Assembly (NCBI RefSeq): GCF_000422645.1
Contig: NZ_KE383897.1
Coordinates: 73,753 to 137,752, forward strand
Direction: 5' to 3'
From: Ferrimonas futtsuensis DSM 18154
GTDB taxonomy: Bacteria > Pseudomonadota > Gammaproteobacteria > Enterobacterales > Shewanellaceae
Length of the DNA: 64,000 nucleotides
The stretch's first letter is position 1; each line of letters opens with the position of its first letter. The notes beneath the pieces were generated by a model, which worked only from the letters and a program-made list of their open reading frames with translations, ran no database searches and was not told the DNA's origin. The translations under genes and the position numbers were made by a program. Positions 49,358 to 58,895 of the stretch are shown piece by piece.

Positions 49358-50422
49358 TCATCCAGCGAGCCGGTCTCTTTCCGCCTCTAGTAATGCCCGT
49401 TTCCGCTCCAATCCCCAGCGGTATCCGCCAAGACTTCCGTCTCCTCGCAAGACCCGATGGCAAGGAATAAGCACGCCGATACGGTTTTTTGCACAAGCTG
49501 ACGCAACCGCCCGAACAGCCTTGGGCTTGTCGATTTTCTTAGCCACCTCGCTATAGCTAAGAACATCACCTTCTCGGATGCTCAACAGAAATTTCCATAC
49601 CTTCATTTGAAAGGCTGTGCCTCGCATATCAAGTGGCAAGTCGGGTCTTGGGGCCCCTTTACTAATATGCTGATTCAATGCTTCCATCCAGGCATCAAGT
49701 TCAGGAGCATCTTGCGCAGGAGAGGTGCTTAATTCAGCTTTAGGAAATTCCGCCTCTAGGTTGGAGATCAGAGACGTTTCATTTTCACCGAATTGAACAA
49801 AACAGACTCCTTTATCCGTCGCTGCCATGGCCATTAGACCCAGTGCTGTGGTTCGACACGCGTAGGTGATGGTCTCGCCAGCACCGCCTGCGCGATAGGC
49901 CTTGGGCGTCATCCCAATATTTCGGGTCGCTTCGCCGTAGACACGGCTAATGGAGCCAAATCCGGAGGAGAAAATTGCATCAGTTACGCTGTCACCTTCC
50001 TTCAAGGATTGCTTGAAATGTCGCATTCGAACAGCGTCTTGATAGGCCTTAGGTGAAACGCCAAAGGCTTCTTTGAATACTCTTTGTAGCCTTGATGGAG
50101 ACAGTCCTGCTAACTCAGCCAAGCTAGCCAGTGTTAGCCGTTCATTAGCATGCTCCTCAATATGGCGGGCGACCTCCACTAATCGAGCTACCCGTGGAGT
50201 GCCGTCCGTAGCTTGGCAACGCTTGCAAGGCCTGAAACCAGCCAACATGGCGCATTCAATAGTTGGAAAAAATCTTAGGTTTTCGGGCTTGGCTAGGCGA
50301 GCGGAGCAGGATGGTTGGCAGAATACGCCCGTTGTGATAACGCCATAGAAAAACAGTCCATCGAAGGACTTATCCCTTGCCTGTATTGCTACTCGCATTA
50401 GCTGTTCTGATGGCATCGACAT
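49358..50422 (-). CDS. ada: Ada, methylated-DNA-protein cysteine methyltransferase and regulator
   Basis: 354 residues. Zinc-finger methyl-phosphotriester domain with Cys35, Cys39, Cys66 and Cys69 (TTGVFCQPSCSAR, FRPCKRC); AraC-type DNA-binding domain (LASLAELAGLSPSRLQRVFK, about 95-190); C-terminal methyltransferase with LIPCHRVL, acceptor Cys321. All acceptor residues match E. coli Ada. It repairs O6-methylguanine and activates alkylation-response genes. Base composition is visibly less GC-rich than the B12 operons, as for the next gene, and an AraC remnant lies beside its end, pointing to acquisition by transfer. Confidence 0.95.
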   Translation of the reverse strand: MSMPSEQLMRVAIQARDKSFDGLFFYGVITTGVFCQPSCSARLAKPENLRFFPTIECAMLAGFRPCKRCQATDGTPRVARLVEVARHIEEHANERLTLASLAELAGLSPSRLQRVFKEAFGVSPKAYQDAVRMRHFKQSLKEGDSVTDAIFSSGFGSISRVYGEATRNIGMTPKAYRAGGAGETITYACRTTALGLMAMAATDKGVCFVQFGENETSLISNLEAEFPKAELSTSPAQDAPELDAWMEALNQHISKGAPRPDLPLDMRGTAFQMKVWKFLLSIREGDVLSYSEVAKKIDKPKAVRAVASACAKNRIGVLIPCHRVLRGDGSLGGYRWGLERKRALLEAERDRLAG

Positions 50423-50649
50423 GACGTAACCCTTTACTGGAATTTGACAATACTAGTTGAACTGAGTTCGCGAAGCGTGTCCATCCGATTATTGCTGAGT
50501 AATTTCAAACCAAGCAATTTGTTGCGTTCGGACACCTTGTGCCAGACCAAGCAGCGAAATTGAATTAGAGCGCAATAATCGGATGTTTTGAGTTTTGATC
50601 ACTCGCTAAGCTGCTTACAACATGTATGAACTTGGGACAGGTACTCACT

Positions 50650-51573
50650 ATGATATCTACGATAAACACATCTATGGGCGCTCGTGAATGGGTAATGTTG
50701 GTCGCTCTATCCATCCTGTGGGGAGGGTCATTTTTCTTCGTCGGTATAGCTGTAGCAGATCTGCCGCCACTTACAATTGTTTTGCTCAGGGTAGGAATCG
50801 CTGCCATAGCGTTATGGAGCATCGCGTTGGTCATGGGGCTGCGCCCACCAAAGAGCTTGGGAGTTTTGGCGGCATTTTTGGGAATGGGGTTGTTGAACAA
50901 TGTCATTCCCTTTGTCCTTATCGTTTGGGGGCAAACTCAAATTGCGTCTGGACTGGCATCGATCCTTAATGCTGCAACTCCGATATTCACTGTAGTTGTC
51001 GCTAGCATGTTACTACCTGACGAGCGTGCCAAGCCCTTGAAAATTTTAGGAGTAGTGATTGGTTTTACTGGAGTAGTTGTGATGATCGGTCTACCCGCTA
51101 TCGATGGCGACAACAGCTTGCTAGCACAACTCGCTATCATTGCTGCAACTGTGTCCTATGCGTTTGCCGGCGTGTATGGCCGCCGATTCAAGGCAATGGC
51201 TATAAACCCCATAATTACTGCTGCTGGCCAGGTCACTGCATCAGCGCTCGTGTTGGCGCCTATCGTACTGATCATAGACGGTCCTCTTGATTTTGCAGTG
51301 CCCAGCATGGGGACATGGAGAGCCATCGTTGGGCTTGCTGTCCTCTCTACAGCTGTCGCTTATGTTCTCTATTTCAAAATATTGGAGTCGGCAGGAGCCA
51401 CCAATCTGCTATTGGTTACATTGTTGGTTCCCGTCTCGGCGATACTGCTCGGATTACTGTTCCTCAACGAATCATTGGAGGCTGTCCATTTTGTGGGAAT
51501 GGCGCTGATTGCTCTGGGCTTATCGGCCATCGATGGGCGGCTATGGCAGCGCAGAATGATTGCGAAGGCCTAA
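50650..51573 (+). CDS. EamA/RhaT-family drug/metabolite transporter
   Basis: 307 residues if started at ATG 50650 (CAGG eight bases upstream); in-frame ATGs at 50626 and 50674 are alternatives. Ten helices in two EamA repeats: LSILWGGSFFFVGIAV, LLRVGIAAIALW, WGQTQIASGLASILNAATPIFT; then a second half with AVAYVLYFKILESAGATNLLL and the ELLxE-like LLFLNESLEAVHFVGMALI. Exporter of small metabolites or drugs. Lower GC than the surroundings; divergent from ada, with which it may have arrived. Confidence 0.88.
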   Translation: MISTINTSMGAREWVMLVALSILWGGSFFFVGIAVADLPPLTIVLLRVGIAAIALWSIALVMGLRPPKSLGVLAAFLGMGLLNNVIPFVLIVWGQTQIASGLASILNAATPIFTVVVASMLLPDERAKPLKILGVVIGFTGVVVMIGLPAIDGDNSLLAQLAIIAATVSYAFAGVYGRRFKAMAINPIITAAGQVTASALVLAPIVLIIDGPLDFAVPSMGTWRAIVGLAVLSTAVAYVLYFKILESAGATNLLLVTLLVPVSAILLGLLFLNESLEAVHFVGMALIALGLSAIDGRLWQRRMIAKA

Positions 51574-51717
51574 CCGCCACTGTACAAACCGATAGCTTAA
51601 CGAATAGGCAGGTAGCGCGAATTGAATCGCCCCCAGAACCATAGACACAACTCAGCTTTCCAATGACCGCATCATGTGGCGTTCCCAGTCACTTCTCATA
51701 ATGGCAGTTTGTAAGGG

Positions 51718-51747
51718 ACAGCGCCCAAGTATTATGTTGGGCGCTGT
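51718..51747. terminator. Hairpin in the eamA / mscS interval
   Basis: ACAGCGCCCAA, eight-base loop, TTGGGCGCTGT: eleven perfect pairs between convergent genes. No T-run in either direction. Confidence 0.55.
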
Positions 51748-51799
51748 ACTCTGACTAAGAGACGGCTGTGTTTGATCTGTATGTCGATATGATATGGAG

Positions 51800-52291
51800 C
51801 TATTCCGCCTTGCTTTGCGTCGGCATCTTTATTACCGATTTCTGCAAGATCAACGAATTAGGGTAGGTGATCATTCTGTCCCCCTGTCTGATGATCACGT
51901 GAAACAGAGCGATCTCTTCGATCTCACCGGATATGTCATCGTCTTTGTCTACTACCTTCACGTAGTCACCGACGCGATAGGGAAAGGCGAAGAAAATGAC
52001 GAAACTGGCGGTAATGTTGCTCAAAATGGACCACTGGGCAAACAGTGCCACGCCAACCACCGCAAAGATGGAGGAGGCTAAAACGGCCAACTGCTCATAC
52101 TCCACGCCAAGCACCACAAACAGCGCCAGAAGCAACGCCAGTGAGAGTAGGATATTGAGTGTTCTCACCAAGTATCGCACTCGAAAAGGCTGTACAGACC
52201 GTTTTTGCCCGTAGCTTTCGATTCCCCGGGCTACCAGTCTTCCTGCCGTGATGTAGGCGAGAATCAGTACGCCGGCTAATATCCACTGCAT
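51800..52291 (-). CDS. Small MscS-family mechanosensitive channel
   Basis: 163 residues. One or two N-terminal helices (WILAGVLILAYITAGRLV), a pore-like helix FAVVGVALFAQWSILSNITASF (about 82-104, cut here into parts) and the beta-domain PYRVGDYVKVVDKD with GEIEEIALFHVIIR and YPNSLILQKSVIK. It is shorter than E. coli MscS (286), lacking most of the C-terminal vestibule. Gated release of solutes under osmotic downshock is the family role. It ends the rimB-rimK operon direction, 22 bases after the aspartoacylase-like gene. Confidence 0.85.
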   Translation of the reverse strand: MQWILAGVLILAYITAGRLVARGIESYGQKRSVQPFRVRYLVRTLNILLSLALLLALFVVLGVEYEQLAVLASSIFAVVGVALFAQWSILSNITASFVIFFAFPYRVGDYVKVVDKDDDISGEIEEIALFHVIIRQGDRMITYPNSLILQKSVIKMPTQSKAE

Positions 52292-52313
52292 TCAGTTTCT
52301 CCTTGTCTTGTTA

Positions 52314-53378
52314 TCAGGTTAATCCAGGCTCATCGACGTCGTAGATGATGCCGGGACCCGGGTCCTCATCGAAGAGAGAGTCTATCTGCGCCATCGCTTC
52401 GTCAGCGTGCTGTTGCTCAAAGTAGGCAAGATGAAACAGCGCGTCTCCCTCGTTGACGAGTGGCAGGGTGTGCTGACCGATAACGATCCCCTCCTTGGGC
52501 GCAAGCAGAGTGAACTCTCCGTGCCCCAGCGGTGCTGCAATTTTGGCTAGCACGGCTCCTTTTTTTACTTTTGAGCCCAGTGCGACCTGGGAGCGGATGA
52601 TGCCATCTTGCTCGGCTCTGACCCAGGAGGTCGACCGTGCCACAGCCATAGTGTCGGACCGGCTTCGTCGACGTGACGGCAGCATGCCGAGGCTGCGCAT
52701 CACCCGAATGCAACCTTTGATCGCCATGTTTATGGCACCGCTGTCAAACCTGAGCGCTTCACCTCCTTCAAAGGTGAGCACAGGAATGCCCTTAGCCTGA
52801 GCTTCTGCTCTGAGAGAGCCGTCTCTGGTGGAGGCGTTGATTACTACCGGTGCACCAAAGGCTTGAGCCATTGCACTGCTTTCCGGGTCATCCAGGTTGG
52901 CTCTGAGCTGAGGCAAATTGGTTCTGTACACCGCGGCCGTATGCAGATCGATGATGTGACTGCAACGGGTCACCACTTGGCTGAAGAACTGATGGGCAAG
53001 CCTGGCCGCGATGGAGCCTTTCTGGCTGCCGGGGAAGCTGCGATTGAGATCGCGCCGGTCCGGCAGGTAGCGGCTTTTCTGGATAAAGCCAAAGACATTC
53101 ACCACAGGTACTGCGACGAGCGTGCCCTTCAGTTTGGCCGGCTCCACCAGAGACAGAATCTGCCTGACTACCTCCACACCGTTGAGTTCATCCCCGTGGA
53201 TGGCCGCACTGATCAGCAGCACCGGCCCTTCGAGGCGGCCATTCAGCACCTCCACAGGAATGGTCAGCGGTGTGTGGGTGTACAACTGGGCAACATCCAG
53301 TTGTATGGTTTGCTGCGTTCCCGGGGCAACCTCGACCCCACCCAATTCAAAACCACGATTTGGTTTAGCCCTTGCCAC
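52314..53378 (-). CDS. Succinylglutamate desuccinylase/aspartoacylase-family protein
   Basis: 354 residues from GTG 53378 (AAAGGA nine bases before it); a TTG at 53423 extends the protein by 15 residues but overlaps rimK by 59 bases. Zinc carboxypeptidase-like: [10 protein letters not shown] (ligands His and Glu), [24 protein letters not shown] (third ligand His) and [11 protein letters not shown], followed by a C-terminal beta-barrel ([20 protein letters not shown]). It follows rimK, so it may trim or deacylate glutamylated or N-acylated substrates connected with RimK; this is inference. Confidence 0.85.
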   Translation of the reverse strand: MARAKPNRGFELGGVEVAPGTQQTIQLDVAQLYTHTPLTIPVEVLNGRLEGPVLLISAAIHGDELNGVEVVRQILSLVEPAKLKGTLVAVPVVNVFGFIQKSRYLPDRRDLNRSFPGSQKGSIAARLAHQFFSQVVTRCSHIIDLHTAAVYRTNLPQLRANLDDPESSAMAQAFGAPVVINASTRDGSLRAEAQAKGIPVLTFEGGEALRFDSGAINMAIKGCIRVMRSLGMLPSRRRSRSDTMAVARSTSWVRAEQDGIIRSQVALGSKVKKGAVLAKIAAPLGHGEFTLLAPKEGIVIGQHTLPLVNEGDALFHLAYFEQQHADEAMAQIDSLFDEDPGPGIIYDVDEPGLT

Positions 53379-54270
53379 GAGTGCGCGTCCTTTGAGGTTT
53401 GGCGTTTTTTTCAATGTACTCAATGATCATACCGGCCACATCCTTCCCGGTCGCGGCCTCGATCCCTTCCAGTCCCGGAGAGGAGTTCACTTCCATCACC
53501 AAGGGGCCACGATGGGACCGCAACAAGTCCACACCGGCGACGCGTAAGCCCATGACCTTGGCTGCCTCTACTGCAGTACGCCGCTCTTCCGGAGTGATGC
53601 GCACCAGTGAGGCACTGCCTCCCCGATGCAGATTGGAGCGGAACTCACCCTCGGCTCCCTGGCGTTTCATGGCGGCGATAACCTTGTCGCCGATGACGAA
53701 GCAGCGGATATCGGCGCCGTCTGCTTCCTTAATGAACTCCTGCACCATGATGTTGGCCCGGAGCCCAAGGAAGGCTTCGATGACGCTTTCTGCCGCCTTG
53801 CGGGTCTCCGCCAGGACCACGCCAATGCCTTGTGTTCCCTCAAGCAGCTTGATGACCACAGGGGCGCCGCCAACCATATCCAGAAGATCCTTGATGTCAT
53901 CGGGCTTGCTGGCGAAACCGGTAATTGGCATGCCAACCTTGCGGCGTGACAGCAGTTGCATGGAGCGCAGCTTATCTCTGGAGCGGGTGATGGCCACTGA
54001 TTCGTTGACCGGGTAGACACCCATCATCTCGAACTGACGCAGCACGGCGCAGCCATAGAACGTCACCGACGCACCGATTCTGGGAATGATGGCGTCGAAA
54101 CCTTCCAGGCTTTCCCCTTTAGAGTGAATGCTGGGTTGGTCTGAATTGATGTTCATGTAACAGCGCAGGGCGTCGATCACGACTGCCTGATGGCCGCGTT
54201 GCTCACAGGCTTCGATGAGCCTGCGAGTGCTGTAAAGCTTGCTATTGCGTGACAGTATGCCGATCTTCAT
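53365..54270 (-). CDS. rimK: RimK, ATP-grasp glutamate ligase
   Basis: 301 residues; ATG overlaps the rimB stop. ATP-grasp: [22 protein letters not shown] split at residue 80, [31 protein letters not shown] (nucleotide-binding loop, about 142-159), [20 protein letters not shown] and [15 protein letters not shown] with the metal-binding Glu and Asn. It adds glutamates to the C terminus of ribosomal protein S6 and can make polyglutamate. Length and motifs are standard. Confidence 0.95.
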   Translation of the reverse strand: MKIGILSRNSKLYSTRRLIEACEQRGHQAVVIDALRCYMNINSDQPSIHSKGESLEGFDAIIPRIGASVTFYGCAVLRQFEMMGVYPVNESVAITRSRDKLRSMQLLSRRKVGMPITGFASKPDDIKDLLDMVGGAPVVIKLLEGTQGIGVVLAETRKAAESVIEAFLGLRANIMVQEFIKEADGADIRCFVIGDKVIAAMKRQGAEGEFRSNLHRGGSASLVRITPEERRTAVEAAKVMGLRVAGVDLLRSHRGPLVMEVNSSPGLEGIEAATGKDVAGMIIEYIEKNAKPQRTRTRGKG

Positions 54271-54719
54271 TTCGGTTGCTCTCCAAGCAAATAGGATGAG
54301 TCGGAGTCAATCAGCAGCCGGCCGCGCATGGCGGTCCGACCGATGAGCATGCGAAACTTCATGGTATCTCTGTTGGTGACGGTCATCTCCACCGGCCAAC
54401 TCTCGGTGCCGAGGGTAAGCTGGGTAAGAATTACCGGTCTGTTTTCCACATGACCGCCGGAATCGGTGACGTCACGTTGGTCGACAATGGGGGCCTGGCA
54501 CACCACGACGGTGTCTACATCTCCCTGGCGGGGGTGGACATGAAACTCCAGCCAGGGGTGACCCTCTTTATCGAATACCCGGGTGTGAAACGCGTGCAGA
54601 CAGGATGTGCGCGCCCCGGTATCCATCTTGGCCTTTATCTTGTCGATGCCCAGGTCGGGTAAAGAGGCCCACTCCCGCCAACCGGCACACTGCTTGGGCG
54701 ATCTCTTTTCACTGTCCAT
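54267..54719 (-). CDS. rimB: RimB-like retropepsin-type peptidase
   Basis: 150 residues; AAGGAGG before the ATG. The N-terminal part has [14 protein letters not shown] (about residues 30-43), the Asp-Thr-Gly active-site signature of retropepsin-like 'ATP-dependent zinc protease' proteins. [20 protein letters not shown] near the C terminus is also typical. In Pseudomonas RimB antagonises and works with RimK on S6 glutamylation. The four-base overlap with rimK supports joint action. Confidence 0.85.
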   Translation of the reverse strand: MDSEKRSPKQCAGWREWASLPDLGIDKIKAKMDTGARTSCLHAFHTRVFDKEGHPWLEFHVHPRQGDVDTVVVCQAPIVDQRDVTDSGGHVENRPVILTQLTLGTESWPVEMTVTNRDTMKFRMLIGRTAMRGRLLIDSDSSYLLGEQPK

Positions 54720-54742
54720 ACAGCCTCCTTCGGCTGATGTCC

Positions 54743-54760
54743 GGCGCCCCCCGGGGCGCC
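54743..54760 (-). terminator. Hairpin between mgtE and rimB
   Basis: GGCGCCCC, CC, GGGGCGCC: eight perfect GC pairs five bases after the mgtE stop. No U-run; it separates mgtE from the rimB operon. Confidence 0.55.
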
Positions 54761-54764
54761 TTGG

Positions 54765-56135
54765 TTAGGGGATCAGAACGAGTGTGCCCAGTCCCAGGAA
54801 TGTCAGGAAACCCACCACATCAGTGACTGTGGTCAGGACCACAGAGCCCGATAGGGCAGGGTCAATCTCTTGTCGGTCCAACATCACCGGGATGATGACA
54901 CCGGCCAGGGCGGCGACCACAATATTGATGATGATGGCCGCGGCCATCACCAACCCGGTGGCCAGATCGCCAAACCAAAGTCCTGCCACCGCGCCAATAA
55001 TCACCGACCAGGTAACGCCGTTGAGCAGGCCTACGCCCATCTCTTTAGAGAGCAAGGCGCGCAAGTTACCCTGTGCCAGTTGTCCCATGGCCAAGCCGCG
55101 TACCACCAGCGTCAGAGTCTGGCTGCCAGCGATGCCGCCCATGGAGGCGACAATGGGCATCAGTACGGCCAGCGACACCACTTGAACCAGAGTCGCTTCA
55201 AACTGACCAATCACCCAGGAGGCCAGCAGCGCGGTGAGCAGGTTGATCCCCAGCCACAGTGCCCGGCGCTTGCTGCTTTGCCATATTGGCGAAAACAGGT
55301 CAGTTTCCTCATCCAGACCTACGGTGGCCATCAGCCGGGATTCATACTCTTCCCGGGTGAGCTCCAGAGCCAGTTGCAGGCTGATGCGCCCCAGTAAACG
55401 TCCATCCTGATCGATAACCGGCAAGGCGGAGAGATCTGAGTGCTCCACGGCTTCGGTGGCGTCCACCAGGCTGGTCGTCGCTTGCAGCGGCGCCAAGTCC
55501 AACAAGGGAGCATCCTGCAGCCGCTGAGAGCCGGGCAGGGTAGCCAGCTGTTGTAATGACATGGCACCCCGATACACCCCTTGGGCATCAACCAGGTAGG
55601 CCTGGTCACTGAAAGGGTAGCGGCTGCGCACCAGTACACGCAGGGCATCGGCGGCCCGGGCGTTGGCTGGAATCAGCACCATCTCGTGGTTAAGGTAGCG
55701 GCCCACTTCGTCGTCGTCGAACTGACTGGCTTGCTCAAACCAGCGCCTTTGTCTGGCGGTCATTCTGCTGACCGCTTCGTCGACCACCGACTCAGGCAGG
55801 TCGTCCGCCAATTCGATCAGGGACTCCGCATCCACCCGGTCGAGCAGTGCCACCAGTGTGGGCTCAGGCAACGTTCTCAAGATGGCGCCACGGGCTTCCG
55901 CGCGCATTGCCACCAGTACATCCAGTTGCTCATCCTGGGCAACCTGCTGCCATCTTTCCAGACGCTCTGCTATGGGCAGAGATTCCAGCAACAGGGCAAT
56001 CTCCCCCGCCTCAACCTGTTCAATGGCTTGCTCGAACAGCGACTCTTGCTGAGCTTCCTTGGCCAGGTTCAGCTTTTCAACCAGTTGACTGACCTCCTCC
56101 CTGGAGTGGTCAATTTCGTTTGGTAGTTCGGTCAA
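54765..56135 (-). CDS. mgtE: MgtE-type magnesium transporter
   Basis: 456 residues if started at TTG 56135, which has AACGGAGA six bases upstream; ATG codons at 56192/56189 would add 19 residues with no ribosome site. Cytosolic N domain (armadillo-like, LLESLPIAERLERW; LADDLPESVVDEAV), two CBS domains (about 125-245: YLVDAQGVYRGAMSLQQL and LPVIDQDGRLLGRIS), then five helices with MPIVASMGGIAGSQTLTLVVRGLA and the acidic GSVVLTTVTDVVGFLTFLGL. Passive Mg2+ uptake gated by internal Mg2+ through the CBS region. Confidence 0.93.
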   Translation of the reverse strand: MTELPNEIDHSREEVSQLVEKLNLAKEAQQESLFEQAIEQVEAGEIALLLESLPIAERLERWQQVAQDEQLDVLVAMRAEARGAILRTLPEPTLVALLDRVDAESLIELADDLPESVVDEAVSRMTARQRRWFEQASQFDDDEVGRYLNHEMVLIPANARAADALRVLVRSRYPFSDQAYLVDAQGVYRGAMSLQQLATLPGSQRLQDAPLLDLAPLQATTSLVDATEAVEHSDLSALPVIDQDGRLLGRISLQLALELTREEYESRLMATVGLDEETDLFSPIWQSSKRRALWLGINLLTALLASWVIGQFEATLVQVVSLAVLMPIVASMGGIAGSQTLTLVVRGLAMGQLAQGNLRALLSKEMGVGLLNGVTWSVIIGAVAGLWFGDLATGLVMAAAIIINIVVAALAGVIIPVMLDRQEIDPALSGSVVLTTVTDVVGFLTFLGLGTLVLIP

Positions 56136-56377
56136 GGTGCTCTCCGTTGCTGCAGGTGCGGTTAAAAAAGGGGCAAATTTTGGCGGCATCATGCGCCCAA
56201 AAACTGATTTCTACAATCAAATTCTGATGTCAAAACTCAACTTTTTTTCTGAGTGTTTTCGAGCGCTTTTCCAGGTCAATCGGAACTCAGTTCAATGAGT
56301 GCCACGAGTCGTGTTTTGATTTCTTTCTTACCGGCATCTATCTAAGATTAGTGGAGTATTTCGAGGATGAGACACTT

Positions 56378-57352
56378 ATGAAAAACAGCCAGGGATTGAT
56401 CATTGGTCGCCGCTTCGACGGCCAGGGTGGGGCAGAGCCGGTGGCGCTCTGTGAGGATGTTCACTGGCGCTCTAGCGAAGATCCCCTGTGGTTGCATTTC
56501 GACTACACCGATGAAGGGGCTAAATCCTGGATAGAGCAGCACAGTGGGCTGGAGCGCGTTGCCATCGATGCACTGCTCTCTGAAGGCAGTCGACCCAGAG
56601 CGACCGTGTTGCCGGAGGGATTGCTGCTGAACCTGAGGGGGGTGAACCTAAGTCCAGGTTCGGATCCGGAAGATATGGTGGGCATTCGCTTGTGGACCGA
56701 TGGTCAGCGCATTCTGAGCACCCGAAAACGGCCTTTGCTGTCGGTTCGGGATATTTCCGATCGCTGGGACCTGGGGGAGGGGCCTCGAAACGTGGGTGAG
56801 TTTCTGGTGGTACTGACTGAACGCCTGATGGCGCGGATGCAGGGCACCATTGATGAAACCGAAGATCAGATCGACGAGATCGAGGAGCAGATGCTCACCT
56901 CAGACAGTCAGGGCCTTCGCAGTCAGATTGCCTCACTTCGGCGTACGGTGATCTCTTTGCGGCGTTATTTGTCGCCTCAAAAAGAAGCCCTTCAACAACT
57001 GCAGATACTCAAAGCGGCCTGGTTGACTCAGGATGAACGTTTGGCGATCCGTGAGGTGGCCGATCATCTTAGCCGTTTTATAGAAGGGCTGGATTCGGTG
57101 CGTGAGCGAGCGTTGGTGGCTCAGGAGGAGCTGAACAACCGGTTGGGCGAGAGGATGAATAACCGGATGTATGTGTTGTCTCTGGTTGCGGCCATCTTTC
57201 TTCCCCTCGGTTTCCTGACCGGGTTGTTGGGGGTGAATATCGGCGGCATACCCGGTGCAGACTACCCGCTCTCATTCTGGATATTCTGTGGGTTGCTCGT
57301 GGCGTTGATCGGGCTGCAGTGGTGGTTATTCAAGCGCAGCCGATGGCTCTAA
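56378..57352 (+). CDS. zntB: ZntB-type (CorA family) zinc/divalent cation transporter
   Basis: 324 residues from ATG 56378 (GAGG 11 bases upstream; a GTG at 56351 is less likely). Large cytosolic N domain, a long coiled-coil helix (TIDETEDQIDEIEEQM), then two C-terminal helices. The pore signature is TGLLGVNIGGIPG (Gly-Val-Asn at 285-287) where CorA Mg2+ channels have Gly-Met-Asn; GVN/GIN is typical of ZntB. It is divergent from mgtE, so two cation transporters share the 56136-56377 promoter region. Confidence 0.92.
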   Translation: MKNSQGLIIGRRFDGQGGAEPVALCEDVHWRSSEDPLWLHFDYTDEGAKSWIEQHSGLERVAIDALLSEGSRPRATVLPEGLLLNLRGVNLSPGSDPEDMVGIRLWTDGQRILSTRKRPLLSVRDISDRWDLGEGPRNVGEFLVVLTERLMARMQGTIDETEDQIDEIEEQMLTSDSQGLRSQIASLRRTVISLRRYLSPQKEALQQLQILKAAWLTQDERLAIREVADHLSRFIEGLDSVRERALVAQEELNNRLGERMNNRMYVLSLVAAIFLPLGFLTGLLGVNIGGIPGADYPLSFWIFCGLLVALIGLQWWLFKRSRWL

Positions 57353-58200
57353 GCCGATGACTTGGGGATCAGCAGCAGATCACAGTACAGTGTTTCCATA
57401 ATCTGCTCACTGGTACTGCCGGTCATCTGCCTTTGAAACAGCCCTCGGGCGACCAGGCCCATCACCAGGATGTCGATACGGTGTTTCTGGCAATAGCTGA
57501 TCAAGGTTTGCGAAGGTTCACCCTGGAGCAATCGCCAGTTGAGTTTGCGCCAGCCGTTGTTGGCAATGAACTCCTGAATCACCTGCTGATGAGTGGACTG
57601 AATCATTGAGCGGTATTTGACCATGTAAGCGGGCACATAACAGCTGTGTACCACACTGACCTCTCCATTGAGGGCTCGGGTTAATCCCAGTGCCTGATTG
57701 ACAATTTTAACGTCCATGTCGGCTGGACGGTCACTCTTGTGGAACGGATCGATGGCGGCCAACAGCGACAGTCGGGTTGGCCAGGGGTGGTCACTGAGCA
57801 GCAGTACAGGGCACTGGCTCTGCTCTATGACTCTTCGAAACCGGGGAGGAACCCGCTTGCCTGGACAGTAGACCACCAAAAGGTCAGATTCCGACTCCCA
57901 GTGCTTTTGCGCGGTCTCCAGGCTTTTGCTCCAGATGTAACTCAGTTCAAGGGCAACTTTTCCGGAAGCTAACGGGGCGATAAGTGACTGAGCCCAGTCA
58001 TTGACCTGCTGCTTGTAATGGTCGGCGGCGGCAGCCAGTTCCTGATCGTCAAACAAATAGAATCGTTGCAGAGGCGGGGATTCGCCGTGGATCACCACTT
58101 GGCAGGGTGAACTGCTCGCCCGCAGGAGCGGACGCAATTTTGATCTTATCAGGGACAGCTCACCTTCCAGAGCGGACAGCAACAGAGTCGCTCGGTACAT
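57349..58200 (-). CDS. Tandem universal stress protein (UspE-like)
   Basis: 283 residues with two Usp domains: residues 1-140 (degenerate, ending CPVLLLSDHPWP) and 145-283 (LLAAIDPFHKSD, then IDILVMGLVARGLFQRQMTGSTSE with the Gx9GS-type nucleotide loop, and LLLIPKSSA). The second domain keeps the ATP-binding motif; the first does not. This is the arrangement of UspE. Tail-to-tail four-base overlap with zntB. Confidence 0.88.
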   Translation of the reverse strand: MYRATLLLSALEGELSLIRSKLRPLLRASSSPCQVVIHGESPPLQRFYLFDDQELAAAADHYKQQVNDWAQSLIAPLASGKVALELSYIWSKSLETAQKHWESESDLLVVYCPGKRVPPRFRRVIEQSQCPVLLLSDHPWPTRLSLLAAIDPFHKSDRPADMDVKIVNQALGLTRALNGEVSVVHSCYVPAYMVKYRSMIQSTHQQVIQEFIANNGWRKLNWRLLQGEPSQTLISYCQKHRIDILVMGLVARGLFQRQMTGSTSEQIMETLYCDLLLIPKSSA

Positions 58201-58432
58201 TCTTGTCTCCTTATTAGCCGGTAGTCAGACTTTTCTGTTCCTTTGAATCGCTGACTTTGCCATTTCAGTATAGAGGTGTCTTCCGATAATAAGCCTGCCA
58301 ATGTCCGGAGTTTTCAGTGAAATTTAGCGTGCCTGTGCCTACATTTAGCTAATCTCGGTTGGAGGTTCAGCCGTCTGACCTTGGCGTTTTGCGGCTTGAT
58401 GAACACAAGGTCACTCTTTTCCTGGAGGTGTG

Positions 58433-58870
58433 ATGCTCAGTGACAGAATAAAGGTGTATTACGACCGGGCAATCGATGCTGTATTTGGCCTGATTCTGCT
58501 GTTTATCTCCATTGGGGTTGCCATTGGGGCGATGAAGCTGTTTTTCACCACCTGGGATCTGATACGAGCTGAAGGGGTAACGGGTAATTACATCCACATC
58601 ATTACCGATGTACTGACGCTGTATGTGATGATAGAGCTGTCAAAGTCCTTGGTTGAGTACTTCAAGTCTCATCGATTGCGTCTGACCTTTATTCTCGACG
58701 CAGCTATCGTATTCATTGTGCGTGAGATCCTGATTGCCCTGTTCAAACATGAGATCAAAGCAGAGATGATCTATGCCTTCTCGGTATTTCTGTTGGTACT
58801 GGGGGCAATCAGGATCGCCGCAGTGGTGGTCTATCAAAGAGAGAAATTGATCTCCGGTGACGATCACTGA
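58433..58870 (+). CDS. PsiE-family membrane protein
   Basis: 145 residues, ATG 58433 after CCTGGAGGTGTG. Four helices: AVFGLILLFISIGVAIGAM, VLTLYVMIELSKSLVEYF, FILDAAIVFIVREILIAL and AFSVFLLVLGAIRIAAV. The order and the REILI/VREI element match phosphate-starvation-inducible PsiE, whose function is unknown. Monocistronic; no Pho box could be recognised upstream. Confidence 0.85.
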   Translation: MLSDRIKVYYDRAIDAVFGLILLFISIGVAIGAMKLFFTTWDLIRAEGVTGNYIHIITDVLTLYVMIELSKSLVEYFKSHRLRLTFILDAAIVFIVREILIALFKHEIKAEMIYAFSVFLLVLGAIRIAAVVVYQREKLISGDDH

Positions 58871-58895
58871 ACCCTAGGTTTGAACAGCAGGGCCG

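Noticed and set aside
56136-56377. Possible Mg2+ riboswitch (M-box) before mgtE
   Set aside because: The 240-base divergent region lacks the conserved M-box core and is mostly AT-rich promoter-like sequence.
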